From assembly GCA_019359695.1 (NCBI GenBank), contig JAHHGV010000030.1, forward strand, positions 50,521 through 114,520: DNA of 64,000 nt, written 5' to 3'. Of the stretch, positions 25,601-34,436 are shown one piece after another; within the stretch, counting starts at the first letter, position 1, and the number at the start of each line of letters is the position of its first letter. This stretch comes from Brasilonema angustatum HA4187-MV1 (GTDB lineage: Bacteria > Cyanobacteriota > Cyanobacteriia > Cyanobacteriales > Nostocaceae). The notes below the pieces were generated by a model. The model was not told the origin of the DNA and ran no database searches. It worked only from the letters and a program-made list of their open reading frames with translations. The position numbers and the translations under genes are program-made.

Positions 25601-27154
25601 TGGGATATTAACAGTGGTGCCTGCTTACAAATCTTGCAGGGGCATACCAACCACGTCTGGTCAGTCGCCTTCAGTCCGAATGGTGAGATGCTAGCCAGTG
25701 GGAGTTTTGACCAAACAATAAAGCTATGGGATGTTAACAACGGTACCTGCCTAAATACTTTGCTGGGACACGACAATGCTGTAGCTTCAGTCACCTTCAG
25801 CCCTTCCGGTGAGATACTTGCTAGTGGTAGTCATGACAAAACCGTGAGGATATGGAGTATCAACGGTGGTTGCTTGAAAATCTTACAAGGACATACTGAG
25901 CGGGTCTGGTCAGTTGCCTTCAGTTCTTCGGGCGATATACTTGCTAGTGGTAGTTATGACAAAACGGTAAGGCTGTGGAATATCCACAGTGCTGCCTGCC
26001 TCAACACTTTACAGGGACATACCAATTGGGTTCGTTCAGTCGCCTTCAATCCGGATGGTGAGATGCTTGCTAGTGGGAGTTATGATACAACAATCAGGCT
26101 ATGGGATATCAACAGCGGTGCCTGCCTGAATACTTTGCAGGGGTACCACGTTTCGATATGTTCAATTGCCTTGAGTCCTTCTGGTTTGAAGCTTGCCAGT
26201 GGTAATGACGACTACATGGTGCGGCTATGGGACATCAACAGCGGTGCCTGCCTTAACACTTTGCAGGGGCATAACGGTTGGGTATACTCAGTCGCCTTCA
26301 GTCCGAATGGTGAAAAACTTGCCAGTGGTAGTTCTGACAAAACGGTGAGGCTGTGGGATATTAACAGCGGTAGTTTCCTCAACACTTTGCAGGGGCATGA
26401 CAGTTGGGTATACTCAGTCGCCTTCAGTCCGAATGGTGAGATACTTGCCAGTGGTAGTTCTGACAAAACGGTGAGGCTGTGGGATATCAACAGCGGTGCC
26501 TGCTTCAAAATCTTGTTGGGACACAACGGTACACCAGGGTCAGTCGCCTTCAGCCCTTGTGGTAAGCTGCTTGCCACTGGCAGTCAGGATCAAACGGTAA
26601 GGTTATGGGATATCGAGAGCGGTAATTGCTTGACAATTATGCAAGGACATACCAATCAGATTTGGTCAATCGCCTTTAGTCCGGATGGTCAAATGCTGGC
26701 TAGTAGTAGTTTTGACCAAACACTCAGATTATGGGATATTAAGAGTGGCGAATGCCTAAAAATCTTGCAAGGGCATACTAATTTCCTTTTGTCAGTTGCC
26801 TTCAGTCCCGATGCTAAGATGCTTGGCAGTGGAGGTTATGACAAAACAGTGAGGCTGTGGGATGTCAGCAGCGGTGAATGCCTAAAAATCTTGCAAGGGC
26901 ATACCAATTGGGTACGGTCAGTCCTCTTCAGTCCTGTTCCCGCAGCGTCCCCGCAGCGGTTTGGTCAAACTGTAGTCAGTGGAAGCCAAGATGAAACAAT
27001 TAAGCTCTGGGATATCGAGACGGGTGAGTGTCTCAAAACCTTGAAAGCACCTCGACCCTATGAGGGCATGAATATCACCGGCGTCACAGGTTTAACCCCA
27101 GCGACTATTGCAACGCTGAAAGCTTTGGGAGCAGTGCAAGATGGAGACCTTTGA
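22655..27154 (+). CDS. EAD-caspase-NB-ARC-WD40 STAND protein
   Basis: 1499 residues. Order: EAD-like helical domain (1-110); caspase-like C14 domain (about 150-390) with catalytic His in FFSGHG (about 242) and Cys in LDCCYSGE (about 294); NB-ARC NTPase (about 420-720) with P-loop [10 protein letters not shown] (about 449); winged-helix region; a short pentapeptide-like stretch ([15 protein letters not shown]); then 14 WD40 repeats (about 873-1460), enough for two seven-bladed propellers; and a conserved tail [18 protein letters not shown]. This is a classic STAND immune receptor: propellers sense, NB-ARC oligomerises, caspase executes. AAGGA before ATG 22655; 33 bases after the middle gene, same operon. 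The last WD40 repeat carries a short in-frame insertion. Confidence 0.9.
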   Translation: MEFLNPQEKTQLQRILARNSQFQTANDRNSFLAFCGLEEYCSSIQIDQPLSKFLISLFATLSKVYITVDNSQRLGLVVLLEYITLIDSCLSTEEQDFIHHIISKWEQWQANRTGRHKGSESSSLTQTLKQNQTPLHEPPMLEDMVGVHRKMNREALVIGINQYSCLDHLNTPARDAEAIAQILETYGGFRVRRLPASYQDGALRVDSNKPLKMSEIKAAVAQLFNPEGSKIPDTGLLFFSGHGLRDSFGGVTEGYLATSDAEPKEEQWGFSLQLLRRLLTRSPVQQQIIWLDCCYSGELLNFAELETLEQAQSRFFLMASREFETAHENITGQHGILTEGLLKGLDPQQFPYGKVTNRTLIDFLENELTHIPQRPVWSNPDNEIVLTSMSLVANREQLTDQASAEPTRKMYRDWDGAVDVSVFYGRTDELAELKRLIINERCRVVLLLGMGGTGKTALATKLAEEIEDEFDYLIWRSLRDSPPAYETLTDILKFLSNQQLTDLPSTVEGKIALVIDYLQKYRCLLVLDNVESIMQGGTHAGEYRVGYEDYGKALRRIAETRHQSCVVLTSREKSQVFASLEGKQKPVRCLQVIGLEEAAAAELLKGKGFSGTENRWEELVGRYGGNPLALNIVSTIIIELFDGNVSNFLEEGTAVFGDIRELINQQFNRLSAIEKEIMYWLAINREPVSFPVLRSDLISTASKSEFIDALYSLVGRSLVEKSAGLFTLQPVVMEYVTDRLIEQIVAEISNREIALFNSHALLKAQAKYYIRESQIRLILEPVTNRLVNILGNQSSLEYQLTQILSRQRQQSPPQRGYAEGNILNMLCQLETDLRGYDFSGLTIRQAYLQGMTLRHVNLSHANFADSVFTKILGNVFSVAFCPESKLLATGDSDGVVRLWEAASGRELLTCKGHTGRVYSVAFSPSGEILATGSDDQTIKLWNINSGACLNTLLGHSSSVGSVTFSPSGKMLASSSEDLTVRLWDINSGACLQILQGHTNHVWSVAFSPNGEMLASGSFDQTIKLWDVNNGTCLNTLLGHDNAVASVTFSPSGEILASGSHDKTVRIWSINGGCLKILQGHTERVWSVAFSSSGDILASGSYDKTVRLWNIHSAACLNTLQGHTNWVRSVAFNPDGEMLASGSYDTTIRLWDINSGACLNTLQGYHVSICSIALSPSGLKLASGNDDYMVRLWDINSGACLNTLQGHNGWVYSVAFSPNGEKLASGSSDKTVRLWDINSGSFLNTLQGHDSWVYSVAFSPNGEILASGSSDKTVRLWDINSGACFKILLGHNGTPGSVAFSPCGKLLATGSQDQTVRLWDIESGNCLTIMQGHTNQIWSIAFSPDGQMLASSSFDQTLRLWDIKSGECLKILQGHTNFLLSVAFSPDAKMLGSGGYDKTVRLWDVSSGECLKILQGHTNWVRSVLFSPVPAASPQRFGQTVVSGSQDETIKLWDIETGECLKTLKAPRPYEGMNITGVTGLTPATIATLKALGAVQDGDL

Positions 27155-28258
27155 TATTTCTCCCAACTTTAGTTAGGGATGATCCTCGTTCCTAGTAGTC
27201 TACCAAGGAAACTTTGCCGGGTCAGATAGTCGGGTATAATCGCTCGATCTTCTTACGTGCATCCGTGGTTTTAAAGCACTAATGTATACTTGCTTGCGCA
27301 TGATTGCGTTGTTGCTCCCAGACGGCAATTTCTGACTTTAATAATTGGCGACCGCCAATCCGTCTCTGTTATACCAATTCAAAAAATGTTTGCGACAGAT
27401 ACCCCACCGGTCTTTGTGGAGAGTTGGGGAGGGGTCTTTTCTATGTGTTGCATTCTTTTTTCAAATTGGTATTATTTGATACGGCATTTGGTAACGTAGC
27501 CACAAGGGTTTCAGGCTGCAAAATTCAGTGGGGTTTAAATGGTACACCTTTAAGTGTGTATCCAGTTGAGCAAAATCTTATTTTTAGAGTAAAAGTTGAA
27601 AATTTTTGATGAAACTATTTCTGGGTAGCGTTTTCAGCCCTTGCATGGCGGCTCATAGCAGCTTCGCTACTTTCTCCCCAACTTCAAAGTATCGTCTCAC
27701 TAGGATGTTAGTACATAATTACTAATTAGCTGGTTTGAAATAATTACCAACTTATGACCCAAACTTGGCAAAATACCCAAGGTTGGTGGTAACGCCGCTC
27801 ACAAACACGGGTAGTTAATACTTTTCGTTACCCATTCTACGTAATCGCTCTAACGTACCGTGCTGCACCACTAACTAGTTGCGGTTAACGCTCGTAGGAA
27901 AAAAATAGCATACTACAACCTGACAAACTTTTCTCTACTTGTATTTCATGCTCGATTCGCAGGCGGTCTACTGAGCGTAGGTTTGAGGTCAAATACTGTA
28001 GGAAGCAACACGACTAGTCGCACTTTTGACATAAGATTGCAATGCCTCTGTCATATAAATAGGTTTTAATAAACCTTACGTCAATGTTAATATAAGTAAA
28101 ATTCATGAATGAAACCGAAATAGCTGGCTCAGTATGAAGGTATGGCTCATACAGAGTCTTAGGAATCTGTTTTCAGTGATTTACTATCGACTACTGACTA
28201 TAGAAGTCAGAATGCCTGCCTTTCAAGCATTAATATCGTCTGTTCTGTGAGGTACAAA
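27155..28258. other. Intergenic 1.1 kb with repeats, no gene seen
   Basis: Holds a 102-bp MITE (27371-27472), a unit at 27621-27680 resembling 40521-40582 (GGCGGCTCAT core), and a unit at 27743-27825 that recurs inverted at 47131-47212. The last 350 bases before cbtB must contain its promoter. A cobalamin riboswitch was looked for there and no B12 box was found. Confidence 0.55.
27371..27472. mobile_element. MITE, copy 1 (ATACCAATT ends)
   Basis: 102 bp bounded by ATACCAATTCAAAAAA and its near-inverse TTTTTTCAAATTGGTAT. The copy at 58159-58261 is about 90 percent identical by eye, including GTTTGCGACAGAT and CTATGTGTTGCATTC. Non-coding, no transposase; typical of MITEs mobilised in trans. 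Confidence 0.75.
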
Positions 28259-28450
28259 ATGACGGTTCAATCTTCTAGTTCGATCCAGCAACAAGTCACC
28301 CGTCAGGTGCTATCAGTGCCTGTACAATCAGCGCTGTATGTTGGACTGTGTTCTTTGATTTTGTGGACAATTTATTTCACTACATACCCGGCTATCCATG
28401 ACACGACTCATACTCTGCGTCACCACACACTGATGGTGAGTTGCCATTAG
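28259..28450 (+). CDS. cbtB: CbtB-type cobalt transporter subunit
   Basis: 63 residues. One transmembrane helix (SALYVGLCSLILWTIYF) is followed by the conserved metal-binding end YPAIHDTTHTLRHHTLMVSC with a final His. This is the signature of CbtB, the small subunit predicted to work with CbtA in cobalt uptake. Start ATG 28259 with GAGGT 7 bases upstream. A longer frame starting at 28247 is disfavoured. The next gene begins 39 bases later and may replace CbtA as partner; no CbtA is seen. Confidence 0.8.
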   Translation: MTVQSSSSIQQQVTRQVLSVPVQSALYVGLCSLILWTIYFTTYPAIHDTTHTLRHHTLMVSCH

Positions 28451-28489
28451 TTGATTGAGTCAACGAGCGTGCAGGAGTTCAGAAATCAA

Positions 28490-29707
28490 ATGACTTTACT
28501 TAAGTGGCCTAAGCTGATCGGTGCAATTTGCATGATCGGAATTATCCTATATGGTTGGGTCGGACTTTCACAATCCCCTCAAGCATCGGTGCGGCTAACA
28601 ACTAATCCACCGATTAATCAGGTTCGACCCCTTGAAGCTGAAGCCACCACAGTGTTGGGATCAGGGCACTACAATCCGCCAGTGCAGATGATGCTGCAAG
28701 CCGTAGATGCTCAAGGGCAATCTTTAAAAGATGCCAAAATCCACTTGCAATTATTCACCCGTCCTAAAAACCCCTGGTTCACAACAGATTTTCCGATTGT
28801 CGAGGGGACAAAGTTGCTGGACATAGAGGGCAATGCACCAACAGGTCAATTGCAGGTTCAACAAACCCTGCCGATCCGAGGAACGTATCAACTCCTGGTA
28901 GCAGTTACTCCGCTCGTTGCCAATGCGTTTGAGCCGATTCAGCAAAAGCTAACGCTGACGCTGCCTGAAAATCCCTTAAAGTTTCGCTACTTTGGCATCC
29001 TAGTTGTGATTTTGCTGGCAGTTGGACTACTAGGAGGTTGGGTGATTGGGGGTAGACAAGCGATTCAACCCGGAGAAATTGCCCCGCAACGGGTACGATT
29101 GTTGTTGAGTGGATTGATTGTGGTAGCGATCGCTGCACTGCTGTTCGTCAATATTAGCGCTGAACTTGCCGAATCGCATATGTCAATGTCGATGCCAGGG
29201 ATAGGAGAAGAAGTTCCCCCCTCTGGTAAACCCGCCAAATTAGAGTCTCAAGGACTTTATATGCAACTATCGGGTGACCAGAGTGCAACGGTGGGTCAAC
29301 CTGCCAAATTGCAGGTCAGCGTCAGTGATCCTAAAACCAACCAACCCGTGACAGATGTTGTGTTCAAGGTAACAACCACCCAACTCGAAAATAATTGGGT
29401 GGCGTTTGCTTATCAGGGTACTCCAGACAGCAACGGAAAATTGTCGTGGGAGCAGGAGTTCTTTGACGGTGCCCCGCATAGCATTGTTGTTGAGGTTGCG
29501 CCGCAAGCAAACGCCACCCGGCAATTTCAACCATTCCAAGTGGCAGAGAATATTCCAGTCGAAGGTGTTGCTCCGCCGATGCAAGTCCGGTTGATTTCGC
29601 TGGCTTACTTCACCGCAATTGTAGTAATTGGTTTGCTGCTGGGATTGTGGCTGCGACAGCGGCAGACTCAGCGTACCGGGTTGACTTGGAAGCGTAGCGT
29701 TTCGTAA
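28490..29707 (+). CDS. Membrane protein with extracytoplasmic beta domains, cobalt cluster
   Basis: 405 residues from ATG 28490 (GGAG about 12 bases upstream); the frame is open from TTG 28451. Membrane segments: about 8-26 (KLIGAICMIGIILYGWVGL), 165-187 (YFGILVVILLAVGLLGGWVI), 207-226 (LLLSGLIVVAIAALLFVNI), and about 372-392 near the C-terminus. Two extracytoplasmic regions (about 35-160 and 250-365) look like Ig/FixH/YtkA-type beta domains (VQMMLQAVDAQGQSLKDAKI; LQVSVSDPKTNQPVTDVVFK). A metal-like MSMSMPG stretch lies between. Probably in an operon with cbtB. A role in metal handling comes from context only. Confidence 0.65.
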   Translation: MTLLKWPKLIGAICMIGIILYGWVGLSQSPQASVRLTTNPPINQVRPLEAEATTVLGSGHYNPPVQMMLQAVDAQGQSLKDAKIHLQLFTRPKNPWFTTDFPIVEGTKLLDIEGNAPTGQLQVQQTLPIRGTYQLLVAVTPLVANAFEPIQQKLTLTLPENPLKFRYFGILVVILLAVGLLGGWVIGGRQAIQPGEIAPQRVRLLLSGLIVVAIAALLFVNISAELAESHMSMSMPGIGEEVPPSGKPAKLESQGLYMQLSGDQSATVGQPAKLQVSVSDPKTNQPVTDVVFKVTTTQLENNWVAFAYQGTPDSNGKLSWEQEFFDGAPHSIVVEVAPQANATRQFQPFQVAENIPVEGVAPPMQVRLISLAYFTAIVVIGLLLGLWLRQRQTQRTGLTWKRSVS

Positions 29708-29809
29708 GTCAGTGTCAAAAGAGCGTTATTGCTGTGTCATTTGGTTAATAAATACATTTGCTCTTGGTTTTTTCGCCCAATCATTGAACAGGCTGATTGC
29801 CTAAAATTC

Positions 29810-29846
29810 CATGTCGGATACCATTGAGTGTTCGACATGAATTTTT
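29810..29846 (+). terminator. Probable terminator after the cbtB operon
   Basis: CATGTCG (29810-29816) pairs with CGACATG (29833-29839) and is followed by AATTTTTAT. The stem is short and the loop 16 bases, so it is weak, but it is well placed between two transcription units. Confidence 0.4.
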
Positions 29847-29885
29847 ATAGACACAGCATGAGAAATTGAAGCCTACAATTTATCT

Positions 29886-30287
29886 ATGAATCATCAACAC
29901 ATCATATTCGTCTGCACAATCTGTGGAAGTAGTCATCAGACAAAACAGTATGTTGCTAAAAGCGCCGGTGAACGGCTGCTAGATAAATTACAAACCCTAT
30001 ATCATGACTGGGTATTGCAAGACGAGTTCTCAATTCAACTGGTTAAATGCATGGGTGTTTGTGATCGCTCTTGTGCAATTGCTTTCGTCTGTTCTAACAA
30101 ACACACCTACTTATTCGGCGATCTGCCTGCTGATGCTGAACGTGTAGACAAGACCGCAACTGCCGTACTTGAGTGTGCTAGTCAGTATCACGCCAAGCCG
30201 GATGGTTTGCTCCCCTATGCCGAGCGCCCGGAACCGCTCAGAGCTGGAGCGATCGCACGGATTCCACCTCTGCCGCCGTGTCAATAG
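29886..30287 (+). CDS. DUF1636 metal-binding protein
   Basis: 133 residues. Pattern: VCTICGSS near the N-terminus, CMGVCDRSCAIAFV in the middle, then TYLFGDLP and the conserved end LLPYAERPEPLRAG with ARIPPLPP. Four to five cysteines in a thioredoxin-fold ferredoxin-like arrangement could hold an iron-sulfur cluster or metal. DUF1636 genes in cyanobacteria often sit next to cobalt/cobalamin genes, consistent with cbtB upstream. Its biochemical role is not established. Confidence 0.8.
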   Translation: MNHQHIIFVCTICGSSHQTKQYVAKSAGERLLDKLQTLYHDWVLQDEFSIQLVKCMGVCDRSCAIAFVCSNKHTYLFGDLPADAERVDKTATAVLECASQYHAKPDGLLPYAERPEPLRAGAIARIPPLPPCQ

Positions 30288-30581
30288 ACATTTTATTAAG
30301 CTCCTTAAATACTTGTATAAGTAAGTCACAAGACATCTCCGAAAAAGAATCTGAAACCCTTATCCTAATCTTGGTGAAAATCTAATTTATGGAGATGGCT
30401 ACAGAATTGTTAAAAAGCTTTTTAGCTAGTGATAGTTTCGTCGTAGGAACTGCTTTAGTTTGCAAGACATCTGATTTGAATGATGAGGATAAGATTCAGT
30501 AAATATTTAAAAACACATACCAACAATTAACCCGAATTTGAGAAAACGAAGTTATAAATTTTTGATGTTGATATGCTGTGC

Positions 30582-31955
30582 CTATCTTACCGGATGGTGA
30601 AGATCCACTGTGTAGGGATGCGCGTGACGGATACGGGTATGGTGATGAAGATGGGCATGAGGTTCTTCCATTGATGTTCTTACGCGATGATCATGTTGAT
30701 GGTGTAAATCATGAACGTGTTCATGAATATGCCAGAAACTTTCATGGATATGCTCATTTTCATCCGCTTTCGGTGAAAGGGTAAATTGCACCACAAGAAG
30801 CATACAGAAGCCAATTAAGCTACCGTAAAAAAATTCGTTTTCAGTAAAGTGACTTCCCAAACAACCTGCTAGAGGATAAGATATGGCCCACCACAGATGA
30901 CTCCAAGCGAAATGTGCACCATAAACCCGCCCTTGTACTGTTTTTGGAACACGTTCAGCAATTAAAGTTTGGGTGGGTAACTCCACCATATTCTGTCCTA
31001 TCCCTGCGATCGCCCAAAGGAGCATCAGCAGTGGTAAACCTGCTTTGGACGCAGGTAGTAGGGCAACGGTAATTAGTGTAGCTCCTATCAAGATAAAGGT
31101 TGTACGTTTGATGCGTCTATCCAAAGCACCAACCACTACAGCAGAAAGGGTCGCCCCAATCCCAAAAGCCGCCATAACCCAGCCATACTCAATTTTTCCC
31201 AGTTTAAGCGTTCCCTGAACGTAACCGACAGTATTCACCAGAATTTGTGCGCCAAGAATGGATGCGACTAAATCCATTGCCAGAGCATAACGAATCGGTG
31301 AATCGGCAAACAGACGTGTCGTCCCTTCTTTAATTTCCTGCCATGTCCTGCCCGGAGTCCTTATCGGCTGACTATCTGAATTGACCCTTAACTGACCCGG
31401 TAAGGTAAAGATTAAAACTGCAGCCACAATAAAACTGAAAGCATCCAGGAAAAAAATCTGTCTTGCCCCAATAAAAGCGGCTACTGCCCCTGCCAAACCG
31501 GGACCAAGTACCGCTAGCAATTGGTAGGTGGCACTTGAAAGGGCGATTGCGTGGCTGTAATCATTCTCCCCGGTTACTTGGGGAATTGTCGCCTTATACG
31601 TTGGGGTAAAAAAAGCATTGAAGACATTGAGCGCAAAAATAAGGATGTAAACTTGCCAAACTGCTGTCACAAACGGAAGCAGTCCAACAATCACCATGCG
31701 TGCCAAATGAGTTGTGACCATAATTTTCTTACGGTCAAAGCGGTCTGCTAAGGCTCCCGCCAGTGGTGAGAGCAAGACGAATGCTGTCACACGCAGTGTG
31801 AAAGCAACAGAAAGCATAACGGCAGATTTGTCACCAGCTAATTCAAAAGCAAGCAGGGCTATTCCAACCCAGGTCAGGGCATCCCCTAACAAACTTGTGG
31901 TTTGAGCCGTGTACAGTCTGGCAAATACAGGGTTTCTTAAACTGTTAAAGAGCAT
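30582..31955 (-). CDS. MFS efflux carrier with histidine-rich tail (Ni/Co type)
   Basis: 457 residues. About 12 hydrophobic helices of a major-facilitator protein of the EntS/MFS_3 type: LLGDALTWVGIALLAFELAG at the start, the A-motif LAGALADRFDRKKIMV, and VPKTVQGRVYGAHFAW late. Residues from about 400 onward are a tail of about 60 with some 20 histidines (HIHEHVHDLHHQHDH, HAHLHHHTRIRHAH). Such tails occur on nickel/cobalt exporters of the NreB/NrsD kind and bind the metal in the cytoplasm. It lies next to cbtB and DUF1636, oriented toward them. Ni/Co export is a good inference; the exact ion is not readable. Start ATG 31955. Confidence 0.8.
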   Translation of the reverse strand: MLFNSLRNPVFARLYTAQTTSLLGDALTWVGIALLAFELAGDKSAVMLSVAFTLRVTAFVLLSPLAGALADRFDRKKIMVTTHLARMVIVGLLPFVTAVWQVYILIFALNVFNAFFTPTYKATIPQVTGENDYSHAIALSSATYQLLAVLGPGLAGAVAAFIGARQIFFLDAFSFIVAAVLIFTLPGQLRVNSDSQPIRTPGRTWQEIKEGTTRLFADSPIRYALAMDLVASILGAQILVNTVGYVQGTLKLGKIEYGWVMAAFGIGATLSAVVVGALDRRIKRTTFILIGATLITVALLPASKAGLPLLMLLWAIAGIGQNMVELPTQTLIAERVPKTVQGRVYGAHFAWSHLWWAISYPLAGCLGSHFTENEFFYGSLIGFCMLLVVQFTLSPKADENEHIHESFWHIHEHVHDLHHQHDHRVRTSMEEPHAHLHHHTRIRHAHPYTVDLHHPVR

Positions 31956-32254
31956 AAAAAGGCAATTGATTATAAGGGGATAGTTTTAAAGTATTTATAT
32001 GATACACTTTTCAAAGATAAGGGGGGTAGGGGGATACCTTTTAATGGGGTAATGTGCTGAGTATCTGCTACCCGGCCACGCGGTGACGCCTATCAGTTAC
32101 ATCAAGTTCGCACCTTACGCTCTTAAGCAAAAACTAATCAAAGATATCTGGTTGCAAGCGGTTAATTGCCAACAAATAACCGAATGTAGGTATTTCAATC
32201 AAAATATGCGTTAAACTCCTTTTTAGGATGCTATACATTTAGGGAGCTTTGCGT

Positions 32255-32917
32255 ATGTCTACTATCAACGTAAAGGAAGACCCACAACTATCCAAAGTTG
32301 GTAAAATTGAAAAAGCTGACTCTTCCTCTCAAAAACGGAAGTCTCCTAATCAACATAAATATAGTGAAGTGCGCTCCCGCGAGTATCTTTTACCAGAAGA
32401 AGTGGACGCTATGATGAAAGCTATCAGAAAGCACAGTGGTAGGCACGCCCACCGTGATAGCACCTTGATCTTGTTGCTCTATCGTCATGGGTTGCGGGTG
32501 AGTGAGGTGGCGGCGCTTCGTTGGGAACAGGTAGACTTTGCAGGGGGAACGCTCCATGTCAACCGCCTCAAAAATGGTTCCCCAGCAACACATCCTCTCT
32601 ATGGCGATGAACTACGGGCGCTCCGTCAGCTGCGGCGAGACTATCCCAATAGCCCGTTCCTCTTTATGTCTTCACGTGGCTCCCCGCTTGCCCCTGACTC
32701 CATCCGGGGCATTGTGGAGCAGGCTGGCAAGCTAGCAGAACTCCCCTTTCCTGTCCACGCCCATATGCTTCGCCACGCCTGTGGATATTATCTTGCTAGA
32801 GAGAAGACGGATACCCGCACTATTCAGGGTTACTTAGGACATAAAAATATTCAGCATACCGTTCGATATACACAGCTATCCCCTGAACCGTACAAAGGAC
32901 TTTGGAAGAAAGCTTGA
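32255..32917 (+). CDS. Short tyrosine recombinase (FimB/XerC-like catalytic domain)
   Basis: 220 residues, short because it lacks the N-terminal core-binding domain, like FimB/FimE. Catalytic residues are present: Arg in HGLRVSEVAALRW, HxLRH in HAHMLRHACGYY, GH in YLGHKN, and nucleophile Tyr in HTVRYTQLS. Start ATG 32255 with GGGAG about 9 bases upstream (TTG 32249 disfavoured). A broken copy of its N-terminus lies at 39187-39345 in the opposite orientation, so the helicase genes at 33.3-38.7 kb are bracketed by recombinase sequence. It may invert or excise a local segment; the sites are unknown. Confidence 0.85.
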   Translation: MSTINVKEDPQLSKVGKIEKADSSSQKRKSPNQHKYSEVRSREYLLPEEVDAMMKAIRKHSGRHAHRDSTLILLLYRHGLRVSEVAALRWEQVDFAGGTLHVNRLKNGSPATHPLYGDELRALRQLRRDYPNSPFLFMSSRGSPLAPDSIRGIVEQAGKLAELPFPVHAHMLRHACGYYLAREKTDTRTIQGYLGHKNIQHTVRYTQLSPEPYKGLWKKA

Positions 32918-33090
32918 GTTACCTGTAAGATGCTGGTTACACGTACCAGGCTGAGTATATCTACTTAAAGCTGAAGGATACCACGGATTGGTGTTGTTGT
33001 TGGGTGTGGGCTTGCTGATTGGGTATGGAATAAGGGAAAACACCACACAACAAGTACAGTAAAGGATTGAGAAAGTGAAATATAGACCTA

Positions 33091-33208
33091 GCGATACGCG
33101 TCCCTTGCGCGTGTCCGTTCGGCGCTCGCGCTTTGCGCACGCGCCTTGGGCGAACGCCGTGCCGCACCGCGAGGGACGAGCGCGTCAAGCAAGCGGACTT
33201 ATCGCAGC
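33091..33208. repeat. GC-rich palindromic repeat cluster
   Basis: A run of overlapping palindromes (CGCGTCCCTTGCGCG, CGCTCGCGCTTTGCGC, and others), the same style as 7360-7470. This is a dispersed cyanobacterial palindrome family and is non-coding. The 32918-33313 gap otherwise shows no gene. Confidence 0.55.
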
Positions 33209-33313
33209 TTAAATTCCTACCCTTTTTTGCGGTGCTCTGTACTTAGATGTATGGCTACACTAATTCTTTTCGGTATTATTCATCTTTACACTCACTTCTT
33301 TTATCGTAAGCGA

Positions 33314-34363
33314 TTAGCCGGACATGATATGACTTCTTGCACTTCCAATAATTTTCGCATCTGTATCATCTAAATAAAACTCATAAACTGGCTCTCCCGA
33401 TACTTCACAGCGCAACGGTTCAATGATTTTAGTAAAAGGATTCCATACCAGCGTTACTTCTCTTTTCGCTTTCTTCCTTTGTAATGTACAATTAATATGT
33501 ACTGTGGGTAAATGTAGAATCATTGCACTGTAAAGATTAGCTTCAACTTTTAGAGCATAACGTTCCCTGATATCTGCAAGTTTCCTCTCCAACTCGCGAT
33601 TGGTTGCTTCTATCCGTGCTAACTCTTTTTCTTTCTCATCACCACTCAAACCTTTGTATTCAATCTTGGCAGTAATCTCTGCGCTAATAGTACCATAATA
33701 ATTCTTCAGTCTTTCTTCATCCCTGGCTAAGGCTCGATATAACTTTGCCTGCCAATTTTCTAATTCTGCTTGTATTAACGACGCAGATGTTTTCTCAATA
33801 ATCGCAGATAATTCTGACTCTGACATTTTCTGAGGTAGGGAATTATCATCCACAGGAATTTTATCTGATTCCCAAAATAAAGCATCACCAATGTCTACAG
33901 GCGTTACTCCTGTTAATTCATTAATAATAAACGACACCATCCCAATTCTTTTCTCGTCTGCTTCTGCGGTATAAGCAACATTACACAAGATATAACGAGT
34001 CATCTCTGGTTTGGCATCAACAAAGCGAATCAAACCATTGTGAGGTACAACTTTTTGTGATATTAATTTGTCAAAACCACTAGTTTTGAGATAACCATCA
34101 TATTTCACTCCCAAAGCAGTCACACTTCCTAAATCAGCCAGAATTTCGGAAAATTTATTGAGGAGTTCGGAATTATAGCTGACGAATTGACTGTTGGGAG
34201 TATCGATTGCCGTGCTCAAAGTTGTTTCTGATTCTATTTTTAAAGCTGTTGCTATTTCTTCTGGTAACAGCACATTCAGCGTTTTCTCATCTACTAATTC
34301 TGCGACTCCATCGTAAGTTGAAATAACTGTTTCTAGAGTTCTGATAATTGGATCTGTTAGCAT
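33314..34363 (-). CDS. Coiled-coil partner of SNF2 helicase, unknown function
   Basis: 349 residues, no recognised domain. The N-terminal 180 residues are alpha/beta (TLETVISTYDGVAELVDEKT, VTPVDIGDALFWESD). A long coiled coil runs from about 185 to 275 (ELENWQAKLYRALARDEERL, ELARIEATNRELERKLADIR). A compact beta-rich C-terminus follows (VTLVWNPFTKIIEPLRCEVS, VYEFYLDDTDAKIIG). It is encoded 73 bases downstream of the SNF2 helicase in the same orientation, so almost certainly one operon and one complex. Whether this is a defence, repair or transcription-recycling module is not clear. Confidence 0.7.
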   Translation of the reverse strand: MLTDPIIRTLETVISTYDGVAELVDEKTLNVLLPEEIATALKIESETTLSTAIDTPNSQFVSYNSELLNKFSEILADLGSVTALGVKYDGYLKTSGFDKLISQKVVPHNGLIRFVDAKPEMTRYILCNVAYTAEADEKRIGMVSFIINELTGVTPVDIGDALFWESDKIPVDDNSLPQKMSESELSAIIEKTSASLIQAELENWQAKLYRALARDEERLKNYYGTISAEITAKIEYKGLSGDEKEKELARIEATNRELERKLADIRERYALKVEANLYSAMILHLPTVHINCTLQRKKAKREVTLVWNPFTKIIEPLRCEVSGEPVYEFYLDDTDAKIIGSARSHIMSG

Positions 34364-34436
34364 ACTGGAGATTGCGGACTGGGGTAATGGTTTAGTGGAA
34401 GACAGAGGTTTTGAATTTTTAGAATTCTATAATCCC

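Noticed and set aside
25231..25794. Long minus-strand frames (also 26212-26577) under the WD40 region
   Set aside because: Antisense shadows created by the repeated WD40 codons; products are periodic and unlike real proteins.
27900..28258. Cobalamin riboswitch upstream of cbtB
   Set aside because: No B12-box-like sequence or recognisable aptamer fold was found in the 350 bases before the gene.
30389..30502. 37-codon frame MEMATELLKSFLASDSFVV...
   Set aside because: No ribosome-binding site of note, no family, and it lies in an AT-rich gap; too little support to list as a gene.
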